From contig NZ_NSFV01000002.1 in assembly GCF_002295115.1 (NCBI RefSeq), positions 186,001-250,000 of the forward strand: 64,000 bases of DNA, in the 5' to 3' direction. Position numbers and translations under genes: made by a program. The notes under the pieces were generated by a model that saw nothing but the letters and a program-made list of their open reading frames with translations, was not told the DNA's origin and made no database searches. Below, piece by piece: positions 26,375 to 34,997 of the stretch; the stretch's first letter is position 1; each line of letters begins with the position of its first letter. The DNA comes from Mesorhizobium sp. WSM4311. Its GTDB lineage: Bacteria > Pseudomonadota > Alphaproteobacteria > Rhizobiales > Rhizobiaceae.

Positions 26375-27307
26375 ATGACCACCCTTCGCCGCACAAGCAG
26401 CCTGAAGCGCACGCAGCAGCGCATGGCCGTGCTGTTCATCCTGCCGGCGCTGGCGGTCTATGCCCTGTTCGTCCTCTATCCCCTGGCGATGTCGCTATGG
26501 GGTAGCTTCTTTGTCTGGAAGGGGCTGCGCATGGTGGAATTCGCCGGCCTGTCGAATTTCTCGCGGCTGTTTGTTTTCCCCAGCGGCGCGCGTCTCTACG
26601 GCGCGCTCTGGCACAACACCGCCTGGTTCTTCGGCATCATGGCCTTCCAGAACGGCATCGGGCTTTTGTTTGCCTGGCTGCTGTTCCTGCGCGACAAAGG
26701 GACCGCCTTCTTTCAGTCGGTCTTTTTCTTCCCGGCGGTGCTGAGCCCGGTCATCGTCGGCGCGCTCTGGCGGCTGCTTTTGGCGCCGGGCGGTGTCGTC
26801 GAATGGGCGCTGAACGGGCTCGGCCTGCACCAGGGCAGTCTCACCGTGCTCGGCAACAGCCATACGGCGCTTGGCATGCTGATCGCCGTCGACGCCTGGA
26901 ACTGGATGGGCCTGCCGGTGCTGATCTACACGGCGGGTCTGCGGCAGATTTCCGGCCAGATTTTCGAGGCGGCGAAGCTCGACGGCGCCGGCAATGCGCG
27001 CATGCTGTTCTCGATCGCGCTGCCGCTGTTGATGCCGGCGCTCGGCACGCTGACGACGCTGTCCTTCATCAACACCTTCAACCAGTTCGACATCGTCTAT
27101 GTCATGCAGGGTGTGCAGGGCAATCCGAGCTATTCGACCGACACGCTGGTGACCTACTTCTACCGGCTCGCCTTCGGCGCGGAGGGGGCTGTCGGCATCA
27201 CCGATATCGGGCTCGCTTTGGCGCTGGGCACCATGCTGTTCCTCATCCTCAGCCTCGGCACGCTGATGATGCTGCGCTTCTTCGACCGCCGCACGGTGCA
27301 GCTATGA
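26375..27307 (+). CDS. Carbohydrate ABC permease, MalF-like (CUT1)
   Basis: 310 residues with six membrane segments. The EAA loop reads IFEAAKLDGAGNARMLFSI (about residues 201-219). NGIGLLFAWLLF and SFINTFNQFDIVYVMQG are typical of sugar permeases. The stop overlaps the MalG-like start by 4 bp. No ATPase follows, as in the neighbouring operon. Confidence 0.9.
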   Translation: MTTLRRTSSLKRTQQRMAVLFILPALAVYALFVLYPLAMSLWGSFFVWKGLRMVEFAGLSNFSRLFVFPSGARLYGALWHNTAWFFGIMAFQNGIGLLFAWLLFLRDKGTAFFQSVFFFPAVLSPVIVGALWRLLLAPGGVVEWALNGLGLHQGSLTVLGNSHTALGMLIAVDAWNWMGLPVLIYTAGLRQISGQIFEAAKLDGAGNARMLFSIALPLLMPALGTLTTLSFINTFNQFDIVYVMQGVQGNPSYSTDTLVTYFYRLAFGAEGAVGITDIGLALALGTMLFLILSLGTLMMLRFFDRRTVQL

Positions 27308-28161
27308 GCGCGCTGGCGATTTCGGGGAGGCCGGCGCTCTCGCGGCAGCTGGCGCGGCTGCCGGGTTGGACGGTGCTGGCCGTGTGGACGGCGGCCGTGC
27401 TGTTGCCGCTCTACATTCTCGTCGTCTCCTGCTTCAAGACCACGGCCGAGATCTACGACAACCGGCTTGGCCTGCCGCGGAGCTGGGCACTCGACAATTT
27501 CGTCAACGCCTGGACGCGCGCCAATCTGGGCCATAATTTCCTCAACAGCCTGATCGTCACCGGCGCTGCGGTGGTGCTCACCATCGTCGTCTCGGCCATG
27601 GCCGCCTATCCGCTGAGCCGCTACCGGCTCGGCTGGAACGCCGTCATGCTCGGCCTGTTCCTGTCCGGCATCATGCTGCCGATCCGGCTGGCCTCGGTCG
27701 AGCTGTTCACGCTGATGCGCAATCTCGGCCTCCTGGATTCGCTGACCGGATTGATCCTGGTCTATTCGGCGATCCGCATTCCTTTCGCCGTCTTCATCTT
27801 CGCCAATTTCATGCGCGTCTTACCCTCCGAACTCGACGAGGCGGCGCGCATGGACGGCGCCGGCGAGGTTCGCATCCTGTTCCAGATCATCCTGCCGATG
27901 GTGAAGCCGGCGGTGTCGATCGTCGCCATCTTCACGGCAATCGCCGTGTGGAACGATTTCTTCTTCCCGCTGATCTTCATCTTCGACGATCGCTACAAGA
28001 CCGTGCCGCTGGCGATCAGCGTCTTCGTCGGCCAGTTCCGCACCGATTGGGGCCTGGTGTTCGCCTCGCTGGCGATCTCCATGGCGCCCATCCTGATCAT
28101 GTATTGTCTGCTCGCCCGCCAGATTCGCGAAGGCGTCGGCGCCGGGGGAGGCATGAAATGA
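27304..28161 (+). CDS. Carbohydrate ABC permease, MalG-like (CUT1)
   Basis: 285 residues from the ATG at 27304, six membrane segments. The EAA loop reads ELDEAARMDGAGEVRILFQI (about residues 177-196), and ILVVSCFKTTAEIY follows the first segment. A frame open further upstream overlaps the MalF gene and is not coding. It overlaps both neighbours by 4 bp. Confidence 0.9.
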   Translation: MSALAISGRPALSRQLARLPGWTVLAVWTAAVLLPLYILVVSCFKTTAEIYDNRLGLPRSWALDNFVNAWTRANLGHNFLNSLIVTGAAVVLTIVVSAMAAYPLSRYRLGWNAVMLGLFLSGIMLPIRLASVELFTLMRNLGLLDSLTGLILVYSAIRIPFAVFIFANFMRVLPSELDEAARMDGAGEVRILFQIILPMVKPAVSIVAIFTAIAVWNDFFFPLIFIFDDRYKTVPLAISVFVGQFRTDWGLVFASLAISMAPILIMYCLLARQIREGVGAGGGMK

Positions 28162-28898
28162 TCGAGGACAGGATCTACGCCGCACACTCCATCCTGGTGA
28201 TCGGCGCGCATGCCTTAGATGCCGAGGTGATCGCCGGGCCGTTGGCGGCGGCCGCCGTCAAGCGCGGGGCCGCGGTAACCTTCCTGCATCTGACCATGGG
28301 CGAACAGGGGCACCCCTGCCTCATCCCCGAGCATTATTGCGTGCAGAAGGAAGAAGAAGCGGGCAGGGCGGCCGCGCGTCTTGGCGTCACCTCGCGCAGT
28401 CTTGGCCTGCGCGATGCCTTCTTGCCTTCCAACGACGAGACGGCGCTGGAAGTGTGCGACGTCATTCGCGAGCTGAAGCCCGAGATCGTCATCACCCATT
28501 GGCACGGCAGCTGGCACAAGGACCATCGCGCCGCCGCGCATCTGACGCAGACCGGCATCTTCTTCGCCGCCCTGCCGACCATTGCCAGCGATCATGCGGC
28601 GCACACGCCGCAGCTGCTCCTGTTCGGCGAGAACTGGGAGGACGATGACGGTTTCCGCCCCGAGCATCTCGTCGATGTCAGCGACGGCTTCGAGGCCTGG
28701 ACCGACGCGGTCCAGGAATATGAGCTGGCGCGTGGCCTGAGCAGCTTCCCCTATGTCGATTACTACAGCGCGCTCTACCGGCTGCGGGGCTGCCTGCGCG
28801 GCACGCGCTATGCCCAGGCTTTCGCGGCGGCGTCGCATTCCTGGAATGCCGGCAGCGGCCTGTTCTCGCCACCGTTCGGCAAAGGGTCGAGCCGATGA
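28158..28898 (+). CDS. PIG-L/LmbE-type deacetylase-like protein with altered metal motif
   Basis: 246 residues from the ATG at 28158. PIG-L enzymes are zinc deacetylases for N-acetyl sugars with the motif AHPDD. Here it reads GAHALDAE (residues 16-23): the ligands His18 and the second Asp (21) remain, but the first Asp, the usual general base, is Leu20 and Pro is Ala19. The second motif HKDH (120-123) is intact. Either catalysis uses another residue or the protein has a changed role. The neighbours (ROK kinase, sugar isomerase, transporter) suggest an amino sugar or a glycoside. It overlaps both neighbours by 4 bp. Confidence 0.8.
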   Translation: MIEDRIYAAHSILVIGAHALDAEVIAGPLAAAAVKRGAAVTFLHLTMGEQGHPCLIPEHYCVQKEEEAGRAAARLGVTSRSLGLRDAFLPSNDETALEVCDVIRELKPEIVITHWHGSWHKDHRAAAHLTQTGIFFAALPTIASDHAAHTPQLLLFGENWEDDDGFRPEHLVDVSDGFEAWTDAVQEYELARGLSSFPYVDYYSALYRLRGCLRGTRYAQAFAAASHSWNAGSGLFSPPFGKGSSR

Positions 28899-29770
28899 CG
28901 CGGGTTCTGGCCATCGATCTCGGCGGCACCAATCTGCGTGCCGCGATCTCGACCGGCGACATCGCCGCATTGAAGGTGCTGAGCCGTGAGCCGGCGCCGG
29001 CAAGCCTCGATGCTTTTGTCGCCCGCATCAACGCGCTGTGCGCGGAAACCGGCCCGGTCGAGGCGCTTGGCATCGCCGTGCCGGGGCTGGTCGAGGGCTC
29101 GGCCTGCCGCTGGATTCCGAACCTGCCGTTCCTCGACGGCGTCGATCTCCAGGCCCTCTTTCCAAACCTGCGCATCGCGCTTGGCAATGACGCGCAGATC
29201 GCGTTGCTGGCGGAAGCCGTCGAAGGCAGCGCCAAAGGCATGTCTGACGCGATCCTGCTGGCCATCGGCACCGGCATCGGTTCGGCAGTGCTGGCCAATG
29301 GCCGCATCGTTGCCGGCGCGCATGGCGGCGCCTGCTCCTTCGGCTGGGCCTGCGCCGACATCAAGGACGATGGCGCGGAACGCAGCGGCTGGCTGGAGCG
29401 TGTCGCTTCCGGTCGGGCGCTCGATGCGCTTGCCGGCCAGATCGGGCTCGCCGACAGCCGCCAGCTGATCGCCGCTGCCCGCGCAGGCGAACTCGCCGCG
29501 CAGACCTTGCTTGAAGTGCCGGCACGCCAGCTCGGCACCGCACTTGCCGGTGCGGTGGCGCTGCTCGATCCACAGGCCGTGCTGATCTCAGGCGGGTTGG
29601 CCGAGGCGCTGGACGTGATGCGGCCGCCGCTGCTGGCGGCGCTGCGCCGTCAGTTGCCCTCGCATCTGCGCGGCATCGAGATCCAGCCCGGCCAGTTCGG
29701 TCCGGGGGCGGGACTAGTCGGCGCGGCGCTGGCCGGCCGTGTGGGGGAAGGGTGGAGGCAGGTGCGATGA
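28895..29770 (+). CDS. ROK-family sugar kinase (zinc motif absent)
   Basis: 291 residues. The ATP phosphate loop DLGGTNLRAA is at residues about 8-17, the ASG/GND segment NDAQIALLAEAVEGSA near 106-121, and the adenosine motif GTGIGSAVLANG near 127-138. Typical ROK kinases then have a CxCGxxGC zinc site before the E-ASG helix; here the equivalent stretch is ERSGWLERVASG with no such cysteines. It probably phosphorylates the imported (amino) sugar at C6. It overlaps the deacetylase-like gene and the GntR gene by 4 bp. Confidence 0.85.
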   Translation: MTRVLAIDLGGTNLRAAISTGDIAALKVLSREPAPASLDAFVARINALCAETGPVEALGIAVPGLVEGSACRWIPNLPFLDGVDLQALFPNLRIALGNDAQIALLAEAVEGSAKGMSDAILLAIGTGIGSAVLANGRIVAGAHGGACSFGWACADIKDDGAERSGWLERVASGRALDALAGQIGLADSRQLIAAARAGELAAQTLLEVPARQLGTALAGAVALLDPQAVLISGGLAEALDVMRPPLLAALRRQLPSHLRGIEIQPGQFGPGAGLVGAALAGRVGEGWRQVR

Positions 29771-30537
29771 GCGAAGCGAGCTTTCAGCAGCCGGACCGCA
29801 GAAGGCCGGAGCCGCTCTGGTATCAGGTCGAGGAAGCGATCCGCGCCATCGTCAAGAGCGGCGAATGGGCAACGGGCGACCAGATTCCGGCCGAGGACAG
29901 GCTGTGCGCCTTGTTCGGCGTGAGCCGCATCACCTTGCGCCATGCCTTGCGCAATCTCGAGGAGGCCGGGCTGCTGCGCCGCGAACATGGCCGCGGCACC
30001 TTCGTGCGCTCGACCACGCTGGTCGCCGGCACCCGAGAGCTGACCAGCTTCACCCAGGAGATGGGCAATATGGGCGTGGTCGCCGGCTCGCGCCTTCTCG
30101 ATTGCAGCCTGACCACGGCCAATGCCGCCGCCGCCGGCGCGCTGGAGATCGAGGAGGGCGATCCGGTGGTGCGCATCCGGCGCCTGCGGCTCGGCAACAA
30201 TGAGCCGATCGGCATCCAGACGGCGCAGCTGTCGGCCGTGCGCGTGCCGGGCTTCCTCGACGCCGGCCTGCTACAGGGCTCGCTCTACGAAGCGCTGGGG
30301 CGCCATTACGGCATCGTGCCGGTGGCCGCGCGGGAGAATTACCGCGTTGGCGCCGTCGGCGCGGCGGATGCCGAACTGCTCGATCTCCCGGCCGGCAGTC
30401 CCGCTTTCGTCGTCGAGCGCATCACCACCGACGAGCGCGGCCCGTTCGAATTCACCGTCTCGATCATGCGGGGCGACCGCTATGAAATCCGCTCGACGCT
30501 GCGCGCCGGCCGCGTCCCGTCAACCCCCAGAAGCTGA
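29767..30537 (+). CDS. GntR-family regulator, HutC/UTRA subfamily
   Basis: 256 residues. Winged helix-turn-helix at about 16-80 (LWYQVEEAIRAIVKSGEWAT, SRITLRHALRNLEEAGLLRR, GRGTFV) followed by a UTRA ligand-binding domain (about 98-245) starting ELTSFTQEM. HutC/UTRA regulators sense small metabolites such as sugar phosphates; NagR/DasR-type members sense amino-sugar phosphates. Located inside the operon, so it probably controls it from the 24735-25050 region. ATG at 29767 overlaps the kinase stop by 4 bp. Confidence 0.9.
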   Translation: MSEASFQQPDRRRPEPLWYQVEEAIRAIVKSGEWATGDQIPAEDRLCALFGVSRITLRHALRNLEEAGLLRREHGRGTFVRSTTLVAGTRELTSFTQEMGNMGVVAGSRLLDCSLTTANAAAAGALEIEEGDPVVRIRRLRLGNNEPIGIQTAQLSAVRVPGFLDAGLLQGSLYEALGRHYGIVPVAARENYRVGAVGAADAELLDLPAGSPAFVVERITTDERGPFEFTVSIMRGDRYEIRSTLRAGRVPSTPRS

Positions 30538-30572
30538 TCCTTTCCAAGCTAGATATCAACAGGAGTACCCAA

Positions 30573-31364
30573 GTGTCCGATCTCTACATCCACCGTCTCA
30601 CCGCCCTCATCGACCAGGCGGCAAAAGCCAATGAAGAGGCTTTCGGCCAGGCCGCCAGCCGCTTTGCCGACTCGCTTGAAGGCGGCGGGCTGGTCCATCT
30701 CTACGGTTCGGGCCATTCGGTGCTGCCGGTTCAGGAAGTGTTCCCGCGCTACGGCAGCTATGTCGGCTTCAACCCGCTGACCGACCCGCGTGTCATGTGG
30801 CACAACGTACTCGGCGCCGGCGGAGTGCGCGAGCTCCTGTGGCTGGAGCGGACGGAGAAATACGCCGAGAAATTCCTCGACCACCAACCACTCAACAAGG
30901 GCGACTCGATCATCATCTTCGGCCACAGCGGCCGCAATTCCTCCGGCATCGACACCGCGCTCTATGCCAAGAAGCGCGGCATCTTCGTCGTCGCGGTGAC
31001 CAGCAAGAACAATCTCGACAAGCCGGCGACGCACTCCTCCGGCAAGCGGCTGGCCGATGCGGCGGACCTCGTCATCGACACGTGTTCGCCGATCGAAGAC
31101 GCCATCGTGCCGGTCGAAGGCTGGAGCCGTCCTGTGTCGGGCTCATCGACCGTGCTCGCCATGATCTTGGCGCACGAACTGATCGCGCGCACCGCCGAGC
31201 AACTCGCCAAGCGCGGCATCGAACTGCCGGTCTTCGCCTCGCCGACGATATCAGGCGTGACGCTGCACGACACCGACGTCATCTACGGCGTCTACCGCGA
31301 GCGCATGCTGGAAGCGCAGAAGAAGCACCTGCCGACCTTCCAGGCGACAATGCGCGGCGAGTGA
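30573..31364 (+). CDS. SIS-domain phosphosugar isomerase-like protein, UPF0309 family
   Basis: 263 residues. Start is GTG at 30573, with AGGAG 7 bp upstream. The SIS fold is clear: VHLYGSGHSVLPVQEVFPR (about residues 41-59), SIIIFGHSGRNSSGID (about 113-128), HSSGKRLADAADLVID and PVSGSSTVLAMIL. The order of motifs matches UPF0309 proteins, which are putative phosphosugar isomerases or deaminases without a settled reaction. Last gene of the operon starting at 25051; a role in isomerising or deaminating the ROK kinase product is inferred. Confidence 0.82.
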   Translation: MSDLYIHRLTALIDQAAKANEEAFGQAASRFADSLEGGGLVHLYGSGHSVLPVQEVFPRYGSYVGFNPLTDPRVMWHNVLGAGGVRELLWLERTEKYAEKFLDHQPLNKGDSIIIFGHSGRNSSGIDTALYAKKRGIFVVAVTSKNNLDKPATHSSGKRLADAADLVIDTCSPIEDAIVPVEGWSRPVSGSSTVLAMILAHELIARTAEQLAKRGIELPVFASPTISGVTLHDTDVIYGVYRERMLEAQKKHLPTFQATMRGE

Positions 31365-31374
31365 GATCCCGAGA

Positions 31375-31397
31375 TCGGGGAGGCGCTGCCTCCCCGA
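31375..31397 (+). terminator. Hairpin terminator candidate between convergent operons
   Basis: Perfect 10-bp stem TCGGGGAGGC / GCCTCCCCGA with a GCT loop, 10 bp after the UPF0309 stop. No T-run on the plus strand. Probably ends the 25051-31364 operon and may also serve the convergent gene ending at 31468. The rest of the 31365-31467 gap shows nothing else. Confidence 0.6.
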
Positions 31398-31467
31398 CGC
31401 GCACCGCGATCTGGAAGCCCGTATATGGCTGGGCGCTGGTCGTGCCAACGAAGCCGTAACCGTCGGA

Positions 31468-32751
31468 TCAGCCGGTTGCGCTGGCGTAGATGTCAAGAAC
31501 CTCCGTCACGCTGGCGATCAGCAACTCCTCGGCTTTTGGCGCGACCGACCCGTTCGCCACCACGCCGTTCAGGCGGCCGAGATACTGGCTGATGAGGGGC
31601 AGGGGGATGTCGCGGTCGCCGAGCGCCTGCATCAGCGCGTCGGTGGCCTGCCGGGCTGCCGGGGCGGGCCAATAGTAGCGGATGCGGTCGCTGTAGGAGA
31701 AATGGCGTTCGATGCGCTGTTCGGCCTCCGAGCCGTTATAGTAGTTCTTCCAATTGCCCGGCGCCGCCAGCATGACGCGTTCCATCGCCGCGGGCAGTCC
31801 TTCGCGCGCCGGGTCGGGAGCCAGAATGTCGGCGATATGGCTCAGGCCATAAAAAGCTTCGCGCAGCGCGAAGGTCAGCCACGGCCCGACCTTGAGGATG
31901 GCGAAGCCGTCGTCGACCAGCGCGGTCAGTGCCGAGACCGGCTGGTAGTCGGTCGAATGCGCCTCGAAGACGAATTGCGGCAGATCCCGCAACGTGCCGG
32001 CCAGTGCACGGGCGCGTTCCGGTTTATAGCTGATCACCTCGGCATTGCCGAATTCGACACCCGGCTGCACGACGACACCGACCGCCCGCGAGAACGCCCG
32101 GTCGAGGCCGCGCTGGCTGAAGGCATCGCGGTGGATACGCACCGTCTCTCGTGCCGCCTCGGGCGTCGTCACCGCCAGATGGTCCATCGCTTCCAGGGCG
32201 CCGCCCGGCACCGGCACTTCGGTGCCGATGACATAGACAGGCTTGGGGCCGCCCGCTCGTTCGGCCGCGGCCTCCGCCACCTCGGCCAGTTCGGCGGCGC
32301 GCGCGGCGATCGTCGCATCGGGCGGAGCGGCACTTTCGCCGGCGCAGCCCATGCTGGCGTCGAGATGGATCTTGGTGAAACCGGCCTCGGCATAGGCGTC
32401 GACCATGCGCGAAGCCTTGGCCATGGCCTCGGGCGCCGGCAGATGCTTCCACGGATTGGGGCCGAGATGGTCGCCGCCGAGCACCAGCCTGTCGAGGGGA
32501 AAGCCGATCCTGCCTGCGATCGTCTGGACGAAGCGACGGAAATCCGCCGGTGTCATGCCGGTGTAGCCGCCTTCATGGTTCACCTGGTTGCAGGTGGCCT
32601 CGATCAGCACGTCGGCGCCGCGCGCCTTGCCGTGGCGCAGCGCCGCTTCGATGACCAGCGGATGGGCCGAGCAGACCGAGGCGATGCCGCAGCGTTCGCC
32701 GGCCGCACGACGCGTCGCGATGGCCGCCAGCCTGTCCGTCGCCTGGCTCAT
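31468..32751 (-). CDS. gatZ: Tagatose-6-phosphate 4-epimerase-like protein, GatZ/KbaZ family (PF08013)
   Basis: 427 residues, full length for the family. Recognisable motifs: EATCNQVNHEGGYTGMTPAD (about residues 50-69), LGGDHLGPNPWK and KIHLDASMGCAGE. The family was named as a non-catalytic subunit of tagatose-bisphosphate aldolase, but in Agrobacterium tumefaciens a PF08013 protein was shown to epimerise D-tagatose 6-phosphate to D-fructose 6-phosphate. The absence of a GatY aldolase partner here and the overlapping PfkB kinase gene (4 bp) favour the epimerase role. Cytoplasmic. Confidence 0.85.
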   Translation of the reverse strand: MSQATDRLAAIATRRAAGERCGIASVCSAHPLVIEAALRHGKARGADVLIEATCNQVNHEGGYTGMTPADFRRFVQTIAGRIGFPLDRLVLGGDHLGPNPWKHLPAPEAMAKASRMVDAYAEAGFTKIHLDASMGCAGESAAPPDATIAARAAELAEVAEAAAERAGGPKPVYVIGTEVPVPGGALEAMDHLAVTTPEAARETVRIHRDAFSQRGLDRAFSRAVGVVVQPGVEFGNAEVISYKPERARALAGTLRDLPQFVFEAHSTDYQPVSALTALVDDGFAILKVGPWLTFALREAFYGLSHIADILAPDPAREGLPAAMERVMLAAPGNWKNYYNGSEAEQRIERHFSYSDRIRYYWPAPAARQATDALMQALGDRDIPLPLISQYLGRLNGVVANGSVAPKAEELLIASVTEVLDIYASATG

Positions 32752-33701
32752 GCCGGCGTTCCGGTCCGGGCGGTCGCGAGGAAGGCCTCGACCGTGGCAA
32801 GCGAGGCGATGCCCTCCATCGGTCCCTTTTTGGTCACCGCCAGCGCACCGCAGCCATTGGCGACGCGCAGTGCCTTTTCGGGCGCCTCTCCGCGCAGCCA
32901 GAAGGAGACGAAAGCCGCGGCAAAGCAGTCGCCGGCGCCGGTCGGGTCGATTTCGTCGACGACGAAGCCGGGTGACGCGGTGCGTGCGGTCCTGTCGTAG
33001 TGAACGGCGCCTTGCGCGCCTTTCTTGATGACCATGGTAGAGATACCGCGGTCCAGCATTTCGCGCACCGCGCTCGCCTCGTCGGTCGCCTTGGCGAAGA
33101 TGAACAGTTCCGGCCCGCTCGGCAGGAAGACATCGGTCTTCGACAGCACGAAATGCAAGGCATCGCGCATGCCCGGCAAATCCAGCATCTCCTTGCGGAT
33201 GTTGGGGTCGAAGGACACCGTGCCGCCGCGCGCCTTGACCGTCTCGATCCCGCTGCGCGTGACCTCGATCACTTCTGGCGAGAACAGCGAGGTGCCCATG
33301 ACGTGAAAATGGTCGGCGCCGGCCAGCAGCGTGCGCGCCTCGGCACCGATCTCGATCAGGCCGGCGGCACTGTGCTTGATGTTGTAGACGAAGTGCCGGC
33401 TGCCGTCGGTTCCATAGGTGACGAAGGCGGTGCCCGTGGCGGCGCCCCGATGGACCTTGATGGCCGAGATGTCGGCCCCGTCGGCGCGCAGGCGCTCGAT
33501 GTTCAAATGACCGAAATCGTCGTCGCCAACGGCCGCGATCAGGCCAGCCGGCTGGCCGAGCCGCGCCGCCTGGTCGATGAAGATCGCCGGCGCGCCAGAT
33601 GGAAACGGGCCGACGAGCGGGCCGGGGGCAAGGAAACTCTGACCGATCCGCTCGGCCATGATCTCGACCAGGATCTCGCCGGCGCAAACCAGTTTCTTCA
33701 T
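32748..33701 (-). CDS. PfkB-family sugar kinase, D-tagatose-kinase-like
   Basis: 317 residues from the ATG at 33701. PfkB signature 2 is IDPTGAGDCFAAAF (about residues 250-263; catalytic Asp in GAGD). The N-terminal GEILVEIMAERIG and GAPAIFIDQAARLG substrate region are typical of 2-keto-sugar kinases. With the PF08013 partner it fits D-tagatose to tagatose 6-phosphate to fructose 6-phosphate; this is inference from the Agrobacterium precedent. First gene of a two-gene operon divergent from the LacI regulator, with two operator-like repeats between. Confidence 0.85.
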   Translation of the reverse strand: MKKLVCAGEILVEIMAERIGQSFLAPGPLVGPFPSGAPAIFIDQAARLGQPAGLIAAVGDDDFGHLNIERLRADGADISAIKVHRGAATGTAFVTYGTDGSRHFVYNIKHSAAGLIEIGAEARTLLAGADHFHVMGTSLFSPEVIEVTRSGIETVKARGGTVSFDPNIRKEMLDLPGMRDALHFVLSKTDVFLPSGPELFIFAKATDEASAVREMLDRGISTMVIKKGAQGAVHYDRTARTASPGFVVDEIDPTGAGDCFAAAFVSFWLRGEAPEKALRVANGCGALAVTKKGPMEGIASLATVEAFLATARTGTPA

Positions 33702-33807
33702 GTCCTCACCATTGCCGGATGGTTGGCGGCCGGTTGCCGAGCGCCTTTCGTCATGTCCGTGCGGGTTCAAAACCTAGGTTGCAGCTTTAGGAGCGTCAAT
33801 AAAGAAT

Positions 33808-33820
33808 TTGACGCGCGCAA
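33808..33820. promoter_or_regulatory. Candidate LacI-type operator, copy 1
   Basis: TTGACGCGCGCAA, differing by one base from TTGACGCGCGTAA at 37292-37304. It lies 107 bp from the kinase start and 143 bp from the LacI start. CG-centred palindromic cores are usual for LacI-family operators. Confidence 0.5.
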
Positions 33821-33823
33821 CTC

Positions 33824-33849
33824 TTTTGCGTTGTACTGGAAACGCAAAA
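33824..33849. promoter_or_regulatory. Inverted repeat in the LacI/kinase divergent promoter region
   Basis: TTTTGCGTT (33824-33832) and AACGCAAAA (33841-33849), perfect 9-bp arms 8 bp apart, 4 bp from the TTGACGCGCGCAA element. Could be a second operator or a promoter-proximal hairpin. The remainder of the 261-bp gap (33702-33962) shows no gene. Confidence 0.5.
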
Positions 33850-33962
33850 ATTTGACTGAACAAATTCGGTCAAGCAATGCTGCCACACGGCAACGGCCGC
33901 AAGAGTGATTCTGGCCCGACCGGGAAGGTTGGCGGGCGCGGGCAAGGGGGCTGGAAAAATCG

Positions 33963-34997
33963 ATGGCGGAGAAGACCCACCGCACGATGGATGATTTCGC
34001 CAGGGCGTCAGGCGTGTCGCGGCCGACCCTGTCGAAGTATTTCGACGATCCGGCCAGTGTTAAGCCGGCGACGCGGGCGCGCATCGAGGCGGCGCTGCGA
34101 TCCTCGGACTATCAGCCGAACGTTTTCGCGCGCAATCTCAACCGCAAGCGCACCCGCAATGTCGGCATCGTCGTGCCGGCGCTCACCGATCCGTTCTACG
34201 CCGAAATGGTCAGCCGCATCGAGTTGCGCTGCCGCGACGAAGGTTTCTGGCCGATCGTCATCTCCTCGCACGGCTCGCCGAAGCTGGAGGCGGAATCAGT
34301 CAGGACGCTGATGTCGCTGAAGGTCGCCGGCGCCATCGTCGCTCCGCTGGGGTTGGTCTCCGAACCCGGCGTCTTCGAGCGGATGAGCAAGGACATTCCG
34401 ATCGTTTATTTCGACACCTATATCGAGGGCGACACGCCTTTCGTCGGCAACGACAACCACCAGAGCACGTCGACCATCGTCGACTATCTCTGCCGGTCCG
34501 GCGAACCGCCGGCCTATGTCGACATTCCGCACGTCAACCACAATTCCGGCGAGCGCCTGCAGAGCTATATCGACACGATGCGGGCCGCCGGCCTGGAACC
34601 CGTCGTGCTTAAGGCGGCGGGCGACTACAGTTGGGATTTTGAGCGCATCGGCCATGAATGGATGGACAGGACGCTCGAGACAGGCGGCCTGCCGGCGCGC
34701 ACGCTGCTGTGCGCCAATGACCGCCTCGCTTTCGGCGTCATGGCGGCGGCCTTCTCGCGCGGGCTGAAGATTGGCCGCCGGGCCGATTGCGATTTCCGTG
34801 TCGCCGCCCATGACGATCATCCGCTGAGCCGTTACACCTGTCCGGCGCTGACCACCATGGCGCAGGATTTCGCCGCCATGGCCGGCCGCAGCGTCGAGAT
34901 CCTGCTGGCCTTGCTGGACGAGGCCGATTCACCCGGCCAGGGTCCGGCACGCAACGTCAAGCTCGGTGCGACGCTGGTGATGCGTCAGTCTGCCTGA
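33963..34997 (+). CDS. LacI-family transcriptional regulator
   Basis: 344 residues. The DNA-binding domain is at 6-60 (TMDDFARASGVSRPTLSKYF, then the hinge helix segment NVFARNLNRKRTRNVGIVVP). The remainder is a periplasmic-binding-protein-like effector domain (LTDPFYAEMVSRIE, VGNDNHQSTSTIV, LLCANDRLAFGVMAAAF). The hinge helix has FARNLNRK instead of the usual AARSLKTG form but is otherwise normal. Likely repressor of the divergent kinase/epimerase pair, and of the dehydrogenase at 36049 through the shared operator. Its 3' end overlaps the convergent esterase gene by 13 bp. Confidence 0.9.
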   Translation: MAEKTHRTMDDFARASGVSRPTLSKYFDDPASVKPATRARIEAALRSSDYQPNVFARNLNRKRTRNVGIVVPALTDPFYAEMVSRIELRCRDEGFWPIVISSHGSPKLEAESVRTLMSLKVAGAIVAPLGLVSEPGVFERMSKDIPIVYFDTYIEGDTPFVGNDNHQSTSTIVDYLCRSGEPPAYVDIPHVNHNSGERLQSYIDTMRAAGLEPVVLKAAGDYSWDFERIGHEWMDRTLETGGLPARTLLCANDRLAFGVMAAAFSRGLKIGRRADCDFRVAAHDDHPLSRYTCPALTTMAQDFAAMAGRSVEILLALLDEADSPGQGPARNVKLGATLVMRQSA

